The notes below the pieces were generated by a model, which did not search any database, was not told where the DNA came from, and saw only the letters and a list, made by a program, of their open reading frames with translations. From NCBI GenBank assembly GCA_047620825.1, contig JBLHOC010000025.1, forward strand, positions 1 through 24,707: a stretch of DNA of 24,707 nucleotides, written 5' to 3'. The stretch comes from UBA987 sp047620825. GTDB taxonomy: Bacteria; Bacteroidota; Bacteroidia; NS11-12g; UBA9320. Shown piece after piece: positions 7,510-15,758 of this stretch; position 1 is the stretch's first letter; every line of letters begins with the position of its first letter. The translations under genes were made by a program, and so were the position numbers.

Positions 7510-8067
7510 ATGCGTGTTGGTAATAAACGATATCCAGGGAGGCTCAAATCAGAAGTTGAGAAAGCGCTTTTGTATTATCCGGATTTAGAGCACATCGCTA
7601 TTGAGTTTCGATGGGGTGTTTTTACGCAACATTCCTTTATGTTAGCACAACCGAAACCCCTTACGTTGCTCAGAAATAGAAATAAAAGGGAGTATCAAAT
7701 TATCATGCGCAAAAAGTTTTTTTTAAAGAATAATCGGGTGCCAAATAGTCGAATACCTTCTGATGTGCTTGTCGGATGGTTGGGGCATGAGTTGGGGCAT
7801 GTCGCGGACTATAAGGACAGGTCGAGTTGGAATTTGGCGTGGTTTGGCATTTGCTACTACTTTAGCAAAACCTTCTTAAAAAAGGCTGAAATAAGCGCGG
7901 ATTTAAATGCTGTAAAACATGGTCTGATTAAGGAGTTGGTGGTCTCGAAAGAATTTGGGCGAAATCCTGCCTATTTCCCATGGTCATACATTAAGAAACT
8001 TCAAAAGTTTTACCCGAGTATTGAGGATGTGTTGAAGTGGGATAAGGAGTTAAACAACGAAACCTAA
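7510..8067 (+). CDS. Small HExxH (zincin-like) putative metallopeptidase
   Basis: This 185-residue protein has no signal peptide. The key motif is WLGHELGHVADYKD, an HExxH zinc site (His93, Glu94, His97). It is followed about 30 residues later by KKAEISADLNAVKHG, where Glu127 could be the third zinc ligand as in gluzincins and Asp131 may support it. The N-terminal half is basic and has no recognised domain. A short hydrophobic stretch WNLAWFGICYYF lies between the two parts of the active site. I know of no named family that fits, so proteolysis is inferred from the motif alone. It is flanked by its own terminator and promoter on the 5' side and overlaps convergent serS by 4 bp, so it is a single-gene unit. 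Confidence 0.78.
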   Translation: MRVGNKRYPGRLKSEVEKALLYYPDLEHIAIEFRWGVFTQHSFMLAQPKPLTLLRNRNKREYQIIMRKKFFLKNNRVPNSRIPSDVLVGWLGHELGHVADYKDRSSWNLAWFGICYYFSKTFLKKAEISADLNAVKHGLIKELVVSKEFGRNPAYFPWSYIKKLQKFYPSIEDVLKWDKELNNET

Positions 8068-9332
8068 TCAATCCGATCAAAACCTAAATAAGGTCTTAAT
8101 ACTTCAGGCATTTCAATGCCGTCCTTTGTTTGATAGTTTTCCAACAACGCCGCTACAATTCTAGGTAAGGCTAAAGCGCTACCATTCAATGTATGCGCGT
8201 TTTGCATTTTACCTTCTTCATTCTTAAATCTGAGTTTAAGTCGATTACTTTGATACGTCTCAAAACATGAAACAGAACTCACTTCCAACCACTTTTCTTG
8301 AGCGGCAGAATAAACTTCCATATCATAGGTCAAGGAACTTGTGAAACCCATGTCGCCACCGCATAACCGCAATACTCGATAATGTAGTCCAAGTTTTTGT
8401 AACAGCCCTTGAACGTATAGGCTCATTTCTTCTAAAATGTTATACGATTCATCTGGGTGGGCCAATTGTACGATCTCAACTTTGTCGAATTGATGCAAAC
8501 GGTTCAAACCACGAACATCTTTGCCGTAGCTTCCTGCCTCTCTTCTAAAACAGGGTGTGTAGCCCATATTTTTAATTGGAAAATCTTCTTTTTTAACAAT
8601 CGTATCACGGTACATATTGGTGATGGGTACTTCTCCAGTTGGAATCGCATATAGATTGTCAACCGTCATGTGATACATCTGCCCTTCTTTATCGGGTAAT
8701 TGACCTGTACCAAAACCAGAAGCCTCATTGATGAAAATCGGTGGTTGTACCTCGGTATACCCTTGTTTCAATCCTTCATCTAAGAAGAAATTAATGAGCG
8801 CTCTTTGAAGCCGCGCACCTTTCCCCTTATACACTGGAAAACCAGCGCCAGTTATTTTAACACCAAGTTCGAAATCTATTAAATCAAACTTTTCGCACAA
8901 ATCCCAATGTGGCACTTTGTGGTCAAGGGTAGGAAATTCGCCATGAGACAAAATGATTTCATTGTCTTCTGGTGTTTTGCCTGCAGGGACTGAACTATGT
9001 GGTGCATTTGGAATACGCGTCAACACATCTGTCAGTGCGGTTATTCCGTCCTTTAATTGTATTTCAAGTGATTTGGATTGTTCCTTAATTTCAACAGTCT
9101 TAGTCTTTAATTTTTCAGCTTCTTCACGTTTTCCAGCTTTAAACAAATCCCCAATATCTTTCGAAATGGAATTCATACTGGCCAACAGATGATCTAATTC
9201 TGTTTGTGTTTGTTTACGCTTATCGTCTAATTCAAGTACTTGCTTTAAATCTGCTTCAAAGCTTTTGCCCCGTTTAGACAATCGGTCATTAATCTCATTA
9301 AACTCGGTTCGAACTTGCTGTACTTGTAACAT
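8064..9332 (-). CDS. serS: Seryl-tRNA synthetase
   Basis: The cytoplasmic class II synthetase charges tRNA-Ser. The protein is 422 residues when started at the ATG at 9332, giving MLQVQQVRTEFNEINDRLSK, the usual SerRS N-terminus and long coiled-coil arm (residues 10-100). Reading on upstream to 9467 adds 45 hydrophobic residues absent from the family, so I reject that start. Motif 2 is seen at GYTPCFRREAGSYGKDVRGL and motif 3 at GSALALPRIVAALLENYQ; TGEVPITN is the serine-binding region. A -7-like CAATTTTG at 9350-9357 lies 17 nt upstream. It is convergent with the HExxH gene and divergent from the large transferase gene. Confidence 0.97.
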   Translation of the reverse strand: MLQVQQVRTEFNEINDRLSKRGKSFEADLKQVLELDDKRKQTQTELDHLLASMNSISKDIGDLFKAGKREEAEKLKTKTVEIKEQSKSLEIQLKDGITALTDVLTRIPNAPHSSVPAGKTPEDNEIILSHGEFPTLDHKVPHWDLCEKFDLIDFELGVKITGAGFPVYKGKGARLQRALINFFLDEGLKQGYTEVQPPIFINEASGFGTGQLPDKEGQMYHMTVDNLYAIPTGEVPITNMYRDTIVKKEDFPIKNMGYTPCFRREAGSYGKDVRGLNRLHQFDKVEIVQLAHPDESYNILEEMSLYVQGLLQKLGLHYRVLRLCGGDMGFTSSLTYDMEVYSAAQEKWLEVSSVSCFETYQSNRLKLRFKNEEGKMQNAHTLNGSALALPRIVAALLENYQTKDGIEMPEVLRPYLGFDRID

Positions 9333-9349
9333 GTGTGATATTAAAGGGG

Positions 9350-9357
9350 CAAAATTG
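9350..9357 (-). promoter_or_regulatory. Probable -7 box of serS
   Basis: Minus-strand CAATTTTG differs from TAnnTTTG by one base and lies 17 nt before the chosen serS ATG. Its position supports the shorter serS start at 9332. Confidence 0.4.
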
Positions 9358-9430
9358 ACACAAAACAACTGAACAATAAAGACGATAGTGAAAAAAGTGT
9401 ATAAGAAACTGGGTTTACGGTGAGACTTTG

Positions 9431-12334
9431 ATGTCGTATGTTTGCCAAATAGTAGATCCTTTGTCAAACGAAGAAAATAAAATACCTAAATTTTTACAAC
9501 CATATTGGGTGAAACCATTGTCATTCTTGTGGTTTTTGGCGTCTGTTGTTTTAATTTTAACCACACTAAAGCCTTACAACAAAGCCTATAAACTTGCGAA
9601 TGCGCCCAATTATATTATCAACCATCAAAGTGAGAGTCTTGGTGGATATACAGTCGATTATTCAGGTGTTGTCGATTTTGTAAGCTATGCAAATGGACAG
9701 GCACAAGCAGAACTACAGTTACTCAATACATCGAAGTATCGTCTGAGTTTTACAAATAAATATGACGACATAAATGGTGTGAGCATATTTGTCAATGGAG
9801 TAGAAACGGACTCTTTCTCAGTAATTGATAAAAAGATTGTTAAAGCCTTTGAACTACGAAAAAATGATTATCTCAAAATACGCGTAAAATCAATAAAGGC
9901 ATCTAAACCTGATGTTGGTGTTAAAATAGAGTTAGACAATGCTAAAAATCAGAAGCGTATTTATGCTTTTGTAATCTTATGGGTTTTGGTTGGTCTCTGG
10001 CTTATTTGGTATGTTGGAGGAATTCATGTTGTCTTACCTGCTTCATTGCTGGTGGTGGCATGTTATAATGAGCATTTATATCTGGTGGGTACGTGGACTA
10101 GTCCAATGATTGGATTTGTCGCCGTGGCTGCATTTTTAACCTTGTTTAGGTTTTTGTTAGCTAAGACAGGTTTACGAATTCTCACTCGAATTATGCTTTT
10201 ATTGTATGACTATGTGTTGGTATTATCAGGTCTGGTTTTAGGAGGATTTATTTGGAATTATAAACGATATGGATACCGGACAGACTATGACACCATAATA
10301 GCTGTTTTACAATCCAATACATCTGAAACGCTGGAGTTTGCGTTTGGCGAACTTGGTTTTATCCCGTTGCTGGCATTGGGCCTTATTCTATCCCTGCCAG
10401 TTCTAATATTTATTTTTCATCGAAATCGGTCGAATAAGCAGATGGCTTGGAATCATGGGTTTGCCATCCTCTTAAGTGCAGTCGTTGGACTAAGTTTATG
10501 GCATGAAAGCCAATTTATTCAACAGTTTAATTCCGCATACAGTCAGTACTATGAGGAGATAGCAAAGTTTAATGAAGTTCAAAAAGGATTTAAAGATCAC
10601 AATGATATAACGGCTTCAAAAAGCGAAAAAGGTGAAACGTATATTTTCGTTATTGGGGAATCTCAAAGTAAAGAACACATGTCGCTTTATGGGTATCACC
10701 GACCAACAACGCCGTTTTTAGACTCAATGGATAGGGCTGGTCAAATAAGTGTTTTTACAAATGCGTATTCTTCTCACACCCACACGATTATGGTGTTACG
10801 AGACGCATTGACACAATCGAATCAGTACAACAACCTTCATTATACGCAAGTCCCAAGTTTGATCAATGTGTTGAACGCATCTCAATTTGAAACAGTTTGG
10901 TTAAGCAACCAAGTGAAACTTAGCAATTGGGATAACATCGTTTCTGCCATCGCAGGTGCTTGTAATAAGCAAGTGTATGTGAACAAGAACATTGGTGAAT
11001 CGATGCGGAACAGTCCATACGACGAACGACTATTACCAGAATTGAAGCAGATACTGTCTATTTCCACCAAAAAAAATAGAGCCATTTTTATCCATGTGTT
11101 GGGTAATCATGGTCAATACAGCGAACGCTACCCAAAAAGCTTCAAGGGAATTCCATCCAAAGGAAAGGCTGATTTTGGTAACGTAAACGATCTTGCCAAT
11201 TGGGAGTCGTATGACAACTCGATTTTATACAGCGATTACATATTAGGTCAGATTCATAAGCTAGTTGGAAAGGCTCCTGGTGATGTTAAACTACTTACTT
11301 ACTTTTCTGATCATGCTGAAGATCTAAGTGATGGTAGGGGACATAATTCAGGTCAATTTACATATCGAATGACTCAGATACCACTGTATGTTTGGGCAAG
11401 TGATGCCTATAAAACTCGATACAGTGATACATGGAGTAGAGTTGAGAAAGCGGAAAGTCAAATGTTTTCTAATGATTTGTTTTTCCAAATGTCACTTGAT
11501 TTGGCGCACATTCAAACACCTTTAACACAATATCGGTACAACGTTTTAAGTCCTAGATACAGCATAGATACTTTTAAAACCAAAAGTGGTGCCATAGACT
11601 ATCAGAACACTGAAAACAATTACACCAATTTAGATTATAACGCAGCTGCCATATTCGCGTGGGAAGCGACTGATCGAATCGGAGTACATCGTACAAACAG
11701 TTTGGGTAAACTGAATGAAGTACACAACCACAAAATCAGAACAATTGAAGTTGATGTAAAACTATTGGATGGAGAGCTCTTTGTCGGCCATGGAGAAGAT
11801 GATGTAATGAGCGGACTCCGTTTAACGGAATATTTGGCTGAGGTTAATTTAATTGATATTGAGAAAATATGGTTGGATGTCAAAAACTTGGACAAGGAGA
11901 ATTTGAAAACAATCATTGAAAACTTGATCGAAATTGACGAACGATTCAGGTTGAAGTCAAAGTTGATAGTAGAAACTCAGTCACAGGATTATAACATTGC
12001 AAGAATTGCACAACTTGGATTCAATACAAGTTATTATGTACCAACGTCTATTGCAGACTTGACACCTTTAGCGCAAAAAGAAGTAGCAAAAGAAATTGCG
12101 AAACAGATTAAATATCAGAAGGTTAGATCCATTTCGTTTGACTCCAAATTGTATGATTTCGTGAAAAAGGAATTGGAAAGTCAGATCAATCCCACAATTA
12201 CTTATCACACTTGGAATTTCGACTTAAACATACGTGACGGTTATTTTATTTTAGGTGTTCAGCAAGCACCATTTTATCAGGATAAAAGAATAGAAACAAT
12301 TCTGGTTCGCTTTCCGTCTGTATTTGATTTGTAG
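9431..12334 (+). CDS. Membrane phosphoethanolamine-transferase-like protein fused to a GDPD/FAM151-like domain
   Basis: The predicted protein has 967 residues. One membrane segment (31-47) is followed by a beta-rich extracytoplasmic domain (about 65-170) and then several membrane segments (178-330, 343-357). Residues about 400-700 form the alkaline-phosphatase-like domain of EptA/CptA-type enzymes: VIGESQSKEHMSLYGYHRPTTP (metal-binding Glu410), SHTHT (candidate nucleophile Thr450), HVLGNHGQYSERYP, YFSDHAEDL (Asp627, His628) and His638. Residues about 745-967 resemble the GDPD/FAM151 fold: GVHRTNS (His753), IEVDV (Glu773, Asp775), FVGHGED (His787), WLDVKN, SKLIVET. Such transferases move phosphoethanolamine from phosphatidylethanolamine to lipid A, glycans or proteins; the target here is unknown. 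The ATG at 9431 follows an in-frame TTG, but a TATGTTTG box at 9437-9444 raises the possibility of a later start, such as TTG 9461. Confidence 0.85.
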   Translation: MSYVCQIVDPLSNEENKIPKFLQPYWVKPLSFLWFLASVVLILTTLKPYNKAYKLANAPNYIINHQSESLGGYTVDYSGVVDFVSYANGQAQAELQLLNTSKYRLSFTNKYDDINGVSIFVNGVETDSFSVIDKKIVKAFELRKNDYLKIRVKSIKASKPDVGVKIELDNAKNQKRIYAFVILWVLVGLWLIWYVGGIHVVLPASLLVVACYNEHLYLVGTWTSPMIGFVAVAAFLTLFRFLLAKTGLRILTRIMLLLYDYVLVLSGLVLGGFIWNYKRYGYRTDYDTIIAVLQSNTSETLEFAFGELGFIPLLALGLILSLPVLIFIFHRNRSNKQMAWNHGFAILLSAVVGLSLWHESQFIQQFNSAYSQYYEEIAKFNEVQKGFKDHNDITASKSEKGETYIFVIGESQSKEHMSLYGYHRPTTPFLDSMDRAGQISVFTNAYSSHTHTIMVLRDALTQSNQYNNLHYTQVPSLINVLNASQFETVWLSNQVKLSNWDNIVSAIAGACNKQVYVNKNIGESMRNSPYDERLLPELKQILSISTKKNRAIFIHVLGNHGQYSERYPKSFKGIPSKGKADFGNVNDLANWESYDNSILYSDYILGQIHKLVGKAPGDVKLLTYFSDHAEDLSDGRGHNSGQFTYRMTQIPLYVWASDAYKTRYSDTWSRVEKAESQMFSNDLFFQMSLDLAHIQTPLTQYRYNVLSPRYSIDTFKTKSGAIDYQNTENNYTNLDYNAAAIFAWEATDRIGVHRTNSLGKLNEVHNHKIRTIEVDVKLLDGELFVGHGEDDVMSGLRLTEYLAEVNLIDIEKIWLDVKNLDKENLKTIIENLIEIDERFRLKSKLIVETQSQDYNIARIAQLGFNTSYYVPTSIADLTPLAQKEVAKEIAKQIKYQKVRSISFDSKLYDFVKKELESQINPTITYHTWNFDLNIRDGYFILGVQQAPFYQDKRIETILVRFPSVFDL

Positions 12335-12438
12335 TACAGATTCGGTGAGATTGTAGTTCCGAATAACTTGCGTAATTATTCAATTCTTGGCTACTTCAAT
12401 TAATGAAGTTAAGTATACATTTGCAAAAAATTTAAGTA
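12335..12438. other. Intergenic region before lpd
   Basis: The 104-bp gap has a weak 6-bp inverted repeat (ATTCGG 12340-12345, CCGAAT 12359-12364) without a T run, and the lpd promoter box. No gene is seen. Confidence 0.5.
12416..12423 (+). promoter_or_regulatory. -7 promoter box of lpd
   Basis: TACATTTG is a perfect TAnnTTTG match, 15 nt before the lpd ATG. It leaves a short leader with no purine-rich ribosome binding site, as is common in Bacteroidota. Confidence 0.6.
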
Positions 12439-13824
12439 ATGGCATTAGATTTATTGGTAATCGGAAGTGGACCTGGTGGTTATGTAGCCGCAATTAGAGG
12501 TGCTCAATTGGGTTTGAAAGTCGGTATCATAGAGAAAGCAGAATTGGGCGGAGTTTGCCTGAACTGGGGGTGTATTCCTACCAAGGCTTTGTTGAAATCG
12601 GCGCAAGTGTTTGACTATATCAATCACGCGTCTGACTATGGGATCACGGTAAAAGATGCATCGGCAGATTTTACTGCTGTTGTTAAAAGAAGTCGTGACG
12701 TTGCCAACGGCATGAGCAAAGGCATTCAGTTTTTGATGAAAAAAAACAAAATTGAAGTGCACGTCGGATTCGGAAAACTGGTTGGAAAGGGAAAAGTAGA
12801 GGTTGACAATAATGGCAAAAAATCTATATTAGAAGCAAAAAGTATCATTTTAGCTACTGGTGCTCGGGAACGTGAACTCCCTCATATAAAAATAGATAAG
12901 AAAAAAGTCATTGGGTATCATGAGGCGATGGTCTTACCTAAGTTGCCTAAATCTATGGTGATTGTTGGAAGCGGTGCTATAGGAAGTGAGTTTGCGTACT
13001 TCTACAATGCAATGGGTACAGAAGTAACGTTGGTTGAATTCTTACCTAATATCGTTCCAAATGAAGACATTGATGTTTCAAAAACGCTAGAAAAAGAATT
13101 TAAGAAGCAAGGTGTAAAGGTGATGACATCATCATCTGTTGAGAAAGTTGATACCTCTGGAAAAGATTGCAAGGTGTCGATTAAGACCGCAAAAGGGATG
13201 GAAGAAATCTCGGCAGAAATTGTGTTGTCTGCAGTTGGTATTCAAACAAATTTGGAAGGCATCGGACTAGAGATGATGGGTGTTAAAACTGAAAAGGGAA
13301 ATGTTGTCGTTGATGATTTTTATCAAACCAATGTGCAGGGTGTTTATGCCATTGGTGATATCGTAGAAGGACCAGCATTGGCCCACGTTGCGAGCGCTGA
13401 AGGTATTATTTGTGTTGAACAAATTGCTGGTAAAAACCCAGAGCCGTTGGATTATGGTAATATCCCAGGTTGTACATATTGTTCACCTGAAATTGCCTCA
13501 GTAGGTTATACAGAGGCCAAAGCAAAAGAAGCTGGTTATGAATTGAAAATTGGAAAATTCCCTTTTTCAGCGAGTGGCAAGGCAAGTGCAGCTGGAGCAA
13601 AAGAGGGTTTTGTTAAAGTGATATTTGATGCGAAGTATGGGGAGTTCTTAGGAGCACACATGATTGGCATGAATGTGACTGAAATGATTGCGGAAGTTGT
13701 TGCGGCGCGAAAGCTAGAAACCACTGGACATGAAATTATTAAAACCGTTCACCCGCATCCAACAATGAGTGAGGCTGTCATGGAAGCTGCTGCGGCGGCA
13801 TACGGTGAAGTGATTCACTTATAG
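12439..13824 (+). CDS. lpd: Dihydrolipoyl dehydrogenase (E3)
   Basis: The 461-residue flavoprotein reoxidises dihydrolipoamide with NAD+ for the pyruvate and 2-oxoglutarate dehydrogenase complexes and/or glycine cleavage. Visible parts are the FAD-binding VIGSGPGGYVAA near residue 7, the redox disulfide GGVCLNWGCIPTK, the NAD-binding VIVGSGAIGSEFAYFY, the second FAD motif VYAIGDIVEGPALAH, and the C-terminal catalytic HPHPTMSEAVMEA. Length is normal. It stands alone rather than beside E1/E2 genes, so the complex it serves cannot be told from context. A strong bidirectional terminator follows 20 bp after the stop. Confidence 0.97.
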   Translation: MALDLLVIGSGPGGYVAAIRGAQLGLKVGIIEKAELGGVCLNWGCIPTKALLKSAQVFDYINHASDYGITVKDASADFTAVVKRSRDVANGMSKGIQFLMKKNKIEVHVGFGKLVGKGKVEVDNNGKKSILEAKSIILATGARERELPHIKIDKKKVIGYHEAMVLPKLPKSMVIVGSGAIGSEFAYFYNAMGTEVTLVEFLPNIVPNEDIDVSKTLEKEFKKQGVKVMTSSSVEKVDTSGKDCKVSIKTAKGMEEISAEIVLSAVGIQTNLEGIGLEMMGVKTEKGNVVVDDFYQTNVQGVYAIGDIVEGPALAHVASAEGIICVEQIAGKNPEPLDYGNIPGCTYCSPEIASVGYTEAKAKEAGYELKIGKFPFSASGKASAAGAKEGFVKVIFDAKYGEFLGAHMIGMNVTEMIAEVVAARKLETTGHEIIKTVHPHPTMSEAVMEAAAAAYGEVIHL

Positions 13825-13844
13825 ATTCATAAACCTAAAAATAT

Positions 13845-13880
13845 AAAGTCCTAATTGATTAGTCGATTAGGACTTTTTTT
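13845..13880. terminator. Bidirectional terminator shared by lpd and the PrsW-like gene
   Basis: An 11-bp perfect stem (AAAGTCCTAAT with ATTAGGACTTT), a 10-nt loop and a T run on the plus strand form an intrinsic terminator for lpd. An A-rich left flank gives a weaker T run on the minus strand. The stop codon and last codons of the convergent gene lie inside the hairpin. Confidence 0.88.
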
Positions 13881-15250
13881 GTGACTGATAAACGCTGACT
13901 TTCTGGAGACTGCGTTAGCGTAACCCACTCAATGAATTTAAAGTCTCGGATGGTTAATGAAGTGTCAGAGAGCTGAGTAACATTTTCTACGGCCATTAAG
14001 CCTGCAATTGATCTGCCATCATCCGTTTTGGTTTTACCCGAACGTTTGTACTTCAATAAGTAATGCTTGAAAGTGCCATGAAGTATCGTGTCATTCAATC
14101 GAATCACAAAAAACGACTCATCGTTTTTGAGAAAAATCTTTTCTTCAAGAAAAACTGTTTTTTCTTCGCCCAGCTGAGACCTTCGGTACGTGAGTGGCTT
14201 GATCTCAAAATATTGGTGGTAATATTTTGCTATTTCGACTTCATTATAGGCCTCTCCTCGAATACGTAGCCTTTGGCGTGTATATCCATGACTTTGATCT
14301 CCATAGAAATTTATAATTACAGGTAGCTCAAGTTTAAGTTTAAACCACCGACCTTTAATCAGCATAAATCGACTTAGCCGAACGCATATGACCCCAATGG
14401 TAATACCGTATATGATTAAGTATGGAAAGAACATAAGGACTGCCATTAATGCACCCTTTTTTAAACCCAGAAACACCAGCTGTGCCATAAGAACAAGACT
14501 ATAATAGAGCAGAAGCCTGTTTGCAACCTTATTTGATTTAATCACCATGCCATAGTTGAAATAACCAGAGTTGTTGGTGCAATTGTTTAGAATCGTTGCA
14601 AACCATGACACCGTGACTAAGAAATAAACAGGGGTTACAAATTCCATGTGCCATTCTGCGGAACCAGGGAACATCAACCAAAAGTCATAAATACCATGTG
14701 AAACGGCTGCCAATATGACGAACAATCCGATTGATAAGACATGAGGTTTGCTAGGGTGGAACCGGTATCGGATAAACCCATAGGCGATTAATGAGGTGTC
14801 AAACATATGGCTGATCGTCGGCATCGCAGCGCGTTCAATCATAATAGTTCCACCGTGCTCGTTGAGATATAAATAATTCTCAACCATGGCAAAACCAAGG
14901 GCCGCAACACTTGCGAAGATGATATAGTCGATTGGTTCTTTTAACTGTTTGTTAAACAGTAGGATTGCAACTAAGAAAGGAATCATTTTGGTTATTTCTT
15001 CAACCAAACCAATGTTGATGATGCAATTTCGAAAGTCATGACTGAAGTCTCCATTGAGTTGACTAAAGTTCTCTATTCCAAGAATGTTGTAGACAAACAA
15101 TAAACCCACGGTCGACAAAGCACCAAGTATGAAGGTTGGCAAGAGATATTTCAAACTCAATCGTTCATAAACATCAATTAAGCGGAAGTAGTCTACCCAT
15201 ATCCAGCAGATGTACAAGGAAAGAAAGCCGTAAATAATTTGGAGTGGCAT
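13859..15250 (-). CDS. PrsW-family intramembrane metalloprotease with C-terminal extension
   Basis: The 463-residue protein has about nine membrane segments in residues 1-300. All four PrsW motifs are visible: VEEITK (Glu84-Glu85), GFAMVEN (Glu124-Asn125), SHMFDTSLIAYG (His148) and AVSHGIYDF (His185, Asp189). PrsW proteases cut anti-sigma factors within the membrane in Bacillus; the substrate here is unknown, and no sigma/anti-sigma pair is nearby. Residues about 300-463 are a soluble, basic, beta-rich tail (GYTRQRLRIRGEAYNEVEI, later SLTIRDFKFIEWVTLTQ) beyond the usual PrsW core of some 200-300 residues; I do not recognise it. The ATG at 15250 opens directly into the first membrane segment. 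A weak TATATTTA lies about 20 nt upstream. Confidence 0.85.
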   Translation of the reverse strand: MPLQIIYGFLSLYICWIWVDYFRLIDVYERLSLKYLLPTFILGALSTVGLLFVYNILGIENFSQLNGDFSHDFRNCIINIGLVEEITKMIPFLVAILLFNKQLKEPIDYIIFASVAALGFAMVENYLYLNEHGGTIMIERAAMPTISHMFDTSLIAYGFIRYRFHPSKPHVLSIGLFVILAAVSHGIYDFWLMFPGSAEWHMEFVTPVYFLVTVSWFATILNNCTNNSGYFNYGMVIKSNKVANRLLLYYSLVLMAQLVFLGLKKGALMAVLMFFPYLIIYGITIGVICVRLSRFMLIKGRWFKLKLELPVIINFYGDQSHGYTRQRLRIRGEAYNEVEIAKYYHQYFEIKPLTYRRSQLGEEKTVFLEEKIFLKNDESFFVIRLNDTILHGTFKHYLLKYKRSGKTKTDDGRSIAGLMAVENVTQLSDTSLTIRDFKFIEWVTLTQSPESQRLSVTKKVLID

Positions 15251-15337
15251 GGTTTGGTTGCGAGAGGTTGTAAATATAGTACGTTAGAATTGGCGGACAA
15301 CTACAAGTTAACCTCATGCCTTTTCTATTGCTTGTTG

Positions 15338-15637
15338 TCAATAAGTGCTTAAAATATGTGTGACAAAAGGTAACATTCCAGCTGGTCCAGAATCCCAGTC
15401 TTTCATGTGTACAGTAGTTGAGTTACTATGTTCGAAGACATATCTGATAATGTCAAGTCTGGTATCTAAATCAATTCCAGCGCCCATTATCACAGTGTCA
15501 ATGGTGTTTGATAAAAATGCATCTTGAACTTCCTCTTTCGATGTGCCCATAAGGACTTTCAGGTTGGTTGTGTCTATCTGTTCAGAGATTTCTTGAACGA
15601 TGTTTCCTTTTCTTCCAAGGATTAAGCATGTTTTCAT
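15338..15637 (-). CDS. 99-residue protein of unknown function, receiver-like or Rossmann-like
   Basis: The protein starts MKTCLILGRKGNIVQEI and continues with alternating strands and helices: LKVLMGTSKEEVQDAF, then IDTVIMGAGIDLDTRLDIIRYVFE, then TTVHMKDWDSGPAGM. The pattern of a first hydrophobic strand, then a second strand (DTVIMGAGID) after a helix resembles a compact response-regulator-like alpha/beta fold. The acidic phosphorylation pocket is not convincing. It is not a known enzyme to me. It stands alone, with 87 bp to the PrsW-like start and 121 bp to the RAYT gene, both on the same strand. Confidence 0.6.
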   Translation of the reverse strand: MKTCLILGRKGNIVQEISEQIDTTNLKVLMGTSKEEVQDAFLSNTIDTVIMGAGIDLDTRLDIIRYVFEHSNSTTVHMKDWDSGPAGMLPFVTHILSTY

Positions 15638-15758
15638 ATTGGTAGATTAATAGGGGTTGATATGTTTGAGTTTCATGAGAAAGCTAATGTACAACAGGGA
15701 TTTATCTCCGCAATAATAAATTGACCGTTTTGGTTTTTTAATATTAGGATTTCGCTGT
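15638..15758. other. Intergenic region between the 99-aa gene and the RAYT gene
   Basis: This is 121 bp of AT-rich sequence. I found no REP copy, terminator or promoter box that I trust here. Confidence 0.4.

Noticed and set aside
9333..9467. N-terminal extension of serS by 45 hydrophobic residues
   Set aside because: It is absent from the SerRS family, would place a membrane segment on a cytosolic enzyme, and runs through the serS -7 box and the divergent promoter region.
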